In this document: in pieces, positions 6,122-9,271 of the stretch
How the letters are laid out: each line of letters begins with the position of its first letter
Numbering within the stretch: the stretch's first letter is position 1
Source of the DNA: Deltaproteobacteria bacterium
GTDB lineage: Bacteria > Desulfobacterota > Syntrophia > Syntrophales > Smithellaceae
Direction: 5' to 3'
DNA length: 9,271 bases
Assembly (NCBI GenBank): GCA_011046295.1
Contig: DSAV01000142.1
Location: 1-9,271 of the forward strand
Position numbers and translations under genes: made by a program
Notes under the pieces: generated by a model
Databases searched by the model: none
Seen by the model: only the letters and a program-made list of their open reading frames with translations
What the model was told of the DNA's origin: nothing

Positions 6122-8736
6122 AACTCAACCTGACTCCGGCGATGAAGCAGTATGTGGAAATCAAGCAGAAGCATCCGGATTCTATTTTGCTTTACCGCAT
6201 GGGCGACTTTTATGAATTGTTTTTCGATGACGCCCGGATTGCCGCTCCCGTTTTGGAAATTACCCTTACCTCGCGCAATAAAGGAAAAGAAGACAGTGTG
6301 CCTCTTTGCGGTTTCCCCTATCACGCGGCCGCTGGTTACATCGCCAAACTGGTGGAAAAAGGTTTTAAGGTGGCGATCTGCGAACAGGTGGAGGATCCGA
6401 AAAAAGCAAAAGGGATTGTAAAAAGGGAAGTAATCAGGATGATTACCCCCGGACTTGTTCTGGAAGAGGAAAACCTGACCGCCTCAGAAAATAATTACCT
6501 GGCCTGTGTTTCGGCCGTTAAAAATAATTTTGGCCTCGCATTTCTGGATATTTCCACAGGTGAATTTCAGGTAAGCGAATTTTCCGATCGCGACGCGCTG
6601 CTTCTGGCCTGCGCAGGTCTGGAATTCAAAGAAATGATCCTGCCTTTAACTTTTCCCGACAAGCTTTTGGCGGAGTCGCTTAAGGCGCAGATGCCCGCGG
6701 GGGTAGTTAATGGTTTGGGAGATGATTATTTCGCGGCGCAATCATCCGAAACTGTTTTGGAACAAAATTTCAAAACCGAAGTGATTGATGAGGCGGGTGT
6801 CAGGGGTAAAACAGCAGCTCTGTCCGCCGCCGCGGCCATTTTGCGCTATGTGCAGGAAACGCAAAAAATCAGCCCCGGGCATATCACGGCAATCAAGTGG
6901 TATAATCCGCAAAATTATCTGGTGCTGGATGATGCCGCCCGGCGCAATCTGGAGCTGTTTGTCACGATTCAGGATAACTCCAAGGCCGGCTCTCTTTTTT
7001 CTCTGCTCAATGAAACACTCACGCCCATGGGCGCGCGCCGCCTGCGCTGGTGGCTAAACTATCCGCTGGCGGAGGTGGAGCAAATCCGCCTGCGTCTGGG
7101 CGCGGTGGCCGAGATTAAGGAAAATTATATCGCACGGGTAAACCTGCGCAAAACGCTTACGAAAATTTACGATTTGGAGCGGTTGGCCGGACGGGTGGCG
7201 CTGAAGCTGGCCACGCCCCGCGATTTAATTGCCCTTAAAACTTCTCTGGAAAACATTCCGGAAATTAAAATAATGCTGAATGATTTTACCGCGCCCATGA
7301 TCCGTGCTTTGCGTGAAGGGCTTGAAGAAATGCCTGCCTTGGTGGATTTGATCGGACGGGCGATTGCGGAAAATCCTCCGCCGCGCGCGCAGGATGGTGG
7401 TTTTATTGCTGCCGGTTACGATGAAGAACTGGACAAGCTAAGGTCAATCAGCCGCGACGGTAAAAAATGGATTGCGGCGCTCGAGAGCACGGAGAGGAAG
7501 AAAACCGGCATTAATTCCCTGAAAGTCGGATTCAATAATATTTTCGGTTATTACCTCGAAGTCACCAAAACGAACGCGCATCTGGTGCCTGATTCCTACA
7601 TAAGAAAGCAAACGCTGGTCAACGCCGAGCGCTACATCAATCAGGAGCTGAAGGAATTCGAGCAGACCGTGCTCAACGCCGAAGAGAAGATAAATCAGCG
7701 CGAGCAGGAACTGTTTGTTTCGCTGCGCGATAAAGTCGGCGCCTCCATAAACGATATTCAGAAAAATTCTTTTGTGCTGGCGGAGCTGGACGCGCTTTGC
7801 GCGCTGGCCGAAGTTGCGGAGAAATACCTTTATACCTGCCCGGAAATCAGCGATGACGATGTGATAGAAATCAAGGATGGCCGCCATCCGGTGGTTGAGG
7901 CATTCCTCAAGAAAGAAGGTTTTGTGCCCAACGACACGCTGCTGGATCTTAAACAAAATAAATTATTGGTTATCACGGGGCCGAACATGGCGGGCAAATC
8001 CACTTATATTAGGCAGGTCGCGCTGATTGTGCTGATGGCGCAGATGGGTTCTTTTGTGCCGGCAGCAAAAGCGAAAATCGGCGTGGCGGATAAAATCTTT
8101 ACGCGCATCGGCGCCTCCGACAGCCTGGTCAAGGGACAGAGCACCTTTATGGTGGAAATGACGGAAACGGCGCAGATTCTCAAAAACGCCACGTCGCGTT
8201 CGCTGGTAATCATCGACGAAGTGGGACGGGGCACTTCCACGTTCGACGGGTTGAGCATCGCCTGGGCGGTGGCCGAATATATTCATGATTTGCATCAAAC
8301 GGGAGTGCGTTCTCTGTTTGCCACTCACTATCACCAGCTTACGGATCTGGCCGCGGCGAAGGCCGGCGCGAAAAATTACAACATCGCCGTAAAAGAGTGG
8401 GGCGACAAAATTATTTTCCTGCGCAAGATTATGGAAGGTGGCACCAGCCGCAGTTACGGCATTGAAGTGGCGCGTATCGCCGGCGTTCCGCAGGAGGTCA
8501 TCGGGCGCGCCAGGGAAATTCTGCATAATCTGGAAAAAGGGGAGTTCGACGAAATCGGCATGCCCCGCATCGCGCGCGGCGCTGCGGGCGCTAAAGTAAG
8601 CAATCCGCAGATGAATCTGTTTGTGGAAAAAGAAGATGAGATAATCTCCGAACTCAGAAACACAGATATTTCCTCGATGTCGCCGCTGGAGGCGCTCAAT
8701 AAATTAAACGAATTAAAAAATAAGATAACGGATTAG
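6106..8736 (+). CDS. mutS: DNA mismatch repair protein MutS
   Basis: This 876-residue ATPase recognises mispaired or looped DNA and recruits MutL. The mismatch-binding domain I has the Phe-x-Glu reader motif in MGDFYELF (F35, E37). Connector, lever and clamp domains follow (about 120-560; LNAERYINQELKEFE is typical of the clamp/lever). The ATPase domain has Walker A GPNMAGKST (625-633), Walker B IIDE (D704, E705) followed by VGRGTSTFDG, and the conserved ATHYHQL. Near the C-terminus, QMNLF (835-839) fits the sliding-clamp-binding motif at the place where Escherichia coli MutS has one. The length is normal and all motifs are intact, so it should be active. The start ATG 6106 follows AAGGAG by 10 nt and overlaps the upstream gene. 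No mutL is present in the window and no obvious terminator hairpin follows. Confidence 0.98.
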   Translation: MASEIELNLTPAMKQYVEIKQKHPDSILLYRMGDFYELFFDDARIAAPVLEITLTSRNKGKEDSVPLCGFPYHAAAGYIAKLVEKGFKVAICEQVEDPKKAKGIVKREVIRMITPGLVLEEENLTASENNYLACVSAVKNNFGLAFLDISTGEFQVSEFSDRDALLLACAGLEFKEMILPLTFPDKLLAESLKAQMPAGVVNGLGDDYFAAQSSETVLEQNFKTEVIDEAGVRGKTAALSAAAAILRYVQETQKISPGHITAIKWYNPQNYLVLDDAARRNLELFVTIQDNSKAGSLFSLLNETLTPMGARRLRWWLNYPLAEVEQIRLRLGAVAEIKENYIARVNLRKTLTKIYDLERLAGRVALKLATPRDLIALKTSLENIPEIKIMLNDFTAPMIRALREGLEEMPALVDLIGRAIAENPPPRAQDGGFIAAGYDEELDKLRSISRDGKKWIAALESTERKKTGINSLKVGFNNIFGYYLEVTKTNAHLVPDSYIRKQTLVNAERYINQELKEFEQTVLNAEEKINQREQELFVSLRDKVGASINDIQKNSFVLAELDALCALAEVAEKYLYTCPEISDDDVIEIKDGRHPVVEAFLKKEGFVPNDTLLDLKQNKLLVITGPNMAGKSTYIRQVALIVLMAQMGSFVPAAKAKIGVADKIFTRIGASDSLVKGQSTFMVEMTETAQILKNATSRSLVIIDEVGRGTSTFDGLSIAWAVAEYIHDLHQTGVRSLFATHYHQLTDLAAAKAGAKNYNIAVKEWGDKIIFLRKIMEGGTSRSYGIEVARIAGVPQEVIGRAREILHNLEKGEFDEIGMPRIARGAAGAKVSNPQMNLFVEKEDEIISELRNTDISSMSPLEALNKLNELKNKITD

Positions 8737-8910
8737 AATCTTTTGGAAAAAACGTAACAACTTAAGATATTAAGCATTATGAAAAGAGGTGAATTAACAA
8801 GAAGAAAATATTTTTATGCTATTGGAATAAAAAAGTCTTAAAGATTTGAAGAATTCAAGCTTTACACTTTCTGTATTAATGCTTACCGGTTTTGGCAGAG
8901 AGGAGAAACT
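8737..8910. other. AT-rich spacer after mutS
   Basis: The spacer is markedly AT-rich compared with mutS. A weak promoter candidate is TTGGAA (8743-8748), 17 nt, GATATT (8766-8771), each 4 of 6 to consensus; it would read toward the small gene at 8911. A 20-codon frame (8779-8841, MKRGELTRRK...) has no ribosome site and is not called. No G+C-rich terminator stem for mutS is visible. Confidence 0.5.
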
Positions 8911-9165
8911 ATGGATAGTATAGCTATTAAAAATAATAAAAAGGATGAAGACAAGATAGTCATTCTAATTACCGTGTATTTATTAACTTCTTTTGTTTTT
9001 TTCCCTTTGAGCTTTACCATTTGGTATCTTCGTAACAAAAAAAGGGGGTTAAAGTTTTATTTTCCTGCCATTGCCATTTTAATTTTATTGGGAATTAGCC
9101 TTACGAGTTATTTTTATATATATGAGCCAATTGTTGCGAAATATAACTTACCTGTTGCCTCATAA
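8911..9165 (+). CDS. Small two-helix membrane protein, unknown family
   Basis: I do not recognise this 84-residue protein. It has a charged N-terminus (KNNKKDEDK, 8-16), a first hydrophobic helix at about 17-40 (IVILITVYLLTSFVFF...WYL), a basic loop RNKKRG (41-46), and a second helix at about 49-71 (FYFPAIAILILLGISLTSYFYIY) with a short C-terminal tail. The positive-inside rule puts the basic loop in the cytoplasm and both ends outside, although the charged N-terminus makes this uncertain. The start is well supported: AGGAG (8901-8905), 5 nt gap, ATG. By hand count it is about 29% G+C, far below the genes to its left, which suggests horizontal acquisition. Its final codons and stop lie in the first copy of a direct repeat (9154-9181). 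It could be part of a small mobile or toxin-like locus, but nothing in the sequence shows that. Confidence 0.65.
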   Translation: MDSIAIKNNKKDEDKIVILITVYLLTSFVFFPLSFTIWYLRNKKRGLKFYFPAIAILILLGISLTSYFYIYEPIVAKYNLPVAS

Positions 9166-9181
9166 ATAAATGTTACCGAAG
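9154..9181. repeat. Direct repeat, copy 1
   Basis: This 28-nt unit is made of GTTGCCTCATAAA, then TAA, then ATGTTACCGAAG. It contains the last codons (Val-Ala-Ser) and stop of the small membrane protein gene. It shares its first 13 and last 12 bases exactly with copy 2 and differs only in the 2-3 central bases. Confidence 0.85.
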
Positions 9182-9201
9182 GAATAGCATTTTAAGGAAA
9201 C

Positions 9202-9228
9202 GTTGCCTCATAAAAGATGTTACCGAAG
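9202..9228. repeat. Direct repeat, copy 2
   Basis: This 27-nt unit is GTTGCCTCATAAA, AG, ATGTTACCGAAG, starting 48 nt after copy 1 began, with a 20-nt unrelated spacer between them. Each unit contains two GTTRCC hexamers 17-18 nt apart, so GTTRCC occurs four times (9154, 9172, 9202, 9219). No third unit is seen before the window ends. Confidence 0.85.
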
Positions 9229-9271
9229 CCGGGTGATCTTTTTGAGCTTCATTTCTATGATGTTTCTTAAC

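Noticed and set aside
8779..8841. 20-codon ORF (MKRGELTRRK...) after mutS
   Set aside because: It has no ribosome binding site and is too short to support without conservation.
9154..9228. CRISPR array
   Set aside because: There are only two imperfect units with a 20-nt spacer and no third unit where periodicity predicts one; the first overlaps a coding end.
9173..9271. Minus-strand frame open from the window edge (32 codons)
   Set aside because: It is short, of unremarkable composition and crosses both direct repeats. It matches nothing I recognise, though a gene tail entering from the right cannot be excluded.

Overview
The window looks like a chromosomal segment of an anaerobic Gram-negative bacterium. 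Three things point that way: a ferredoxin-linked 2-ketoacid oxidoreductase, a flavodiiron/rubredoxin/rubrerythrin oxygen-defence cluster, and an outer-membrane beta-barrel of the MipA/OmpV type. Protein flavour suggests a Desulfobacterota (deltaproteobacterial, perhaps Syntrophales-like) lineage, but that is inference from recalled family resemblance and was not tested. All clear genes are on the + strand, and no tRNA, rRNA, CRISPR array or recognisable transposase is visible.

Layout. Positions 1-230 hold no gene. They carry two adjacent hairpin-forming repeat units of an apparently dispersed family, ending just before iorA. Positions 231-2782 are iorA-iorB, the two subunits of indolepyruvate:ferredoxin oxidoreductase, overlapping at a TTGA junction. 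Positions 2783-2849 contain a near-consensus sigma70-type promoter (TTGACG-N16-TATACT) driving a flavodiiron protein (2850-4061), a 52-residue rubredoxin (4083-4241) and a rubrerythrin (4282-4782). A MipA/OmpV-family outer-membrane protein (4785-5675) begins 2 nt after the rubrerythrin stop. A four-helix YvlD/phage-holin-IV-like membrane protein (5708-6121) follows and overlaps mutS (6106-8736) by 16 nt. From about 8737 the base composition drops sharply. An 84-residue two-helix membrane protein (8911-9165, about 29% G+C by hand count) sits there and ends inside the first of two imperfect 27-28 nt direct repeats.

How the genes work together. IorAB oxidises aryl-pyruvates from aromatic amino acids and reduces ferredoxin. 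FprA, rubredoxin and rubrerythrin form a standard O2/peroxide-reducing set in which rubredoxin is the likely electron carrier to both terminal enzymes. MutS is the mismatch-recognition ATPase; mutL is not in the window.

Most of the window is well-known biology, and I do not see a convincing undescribed multi-gene system. The items most worth a second look are a perfect 14-bp-arm inverted repeat followed by a T-run inside the YvlD-like gene just upstream of mutS, the AT-rich right end with its iterated GTTRCC direct repeats, the paired hairpin repeats at the iorA leader, and several departures from family norms in IorA, rubrerythrin and the MipA-like protein.
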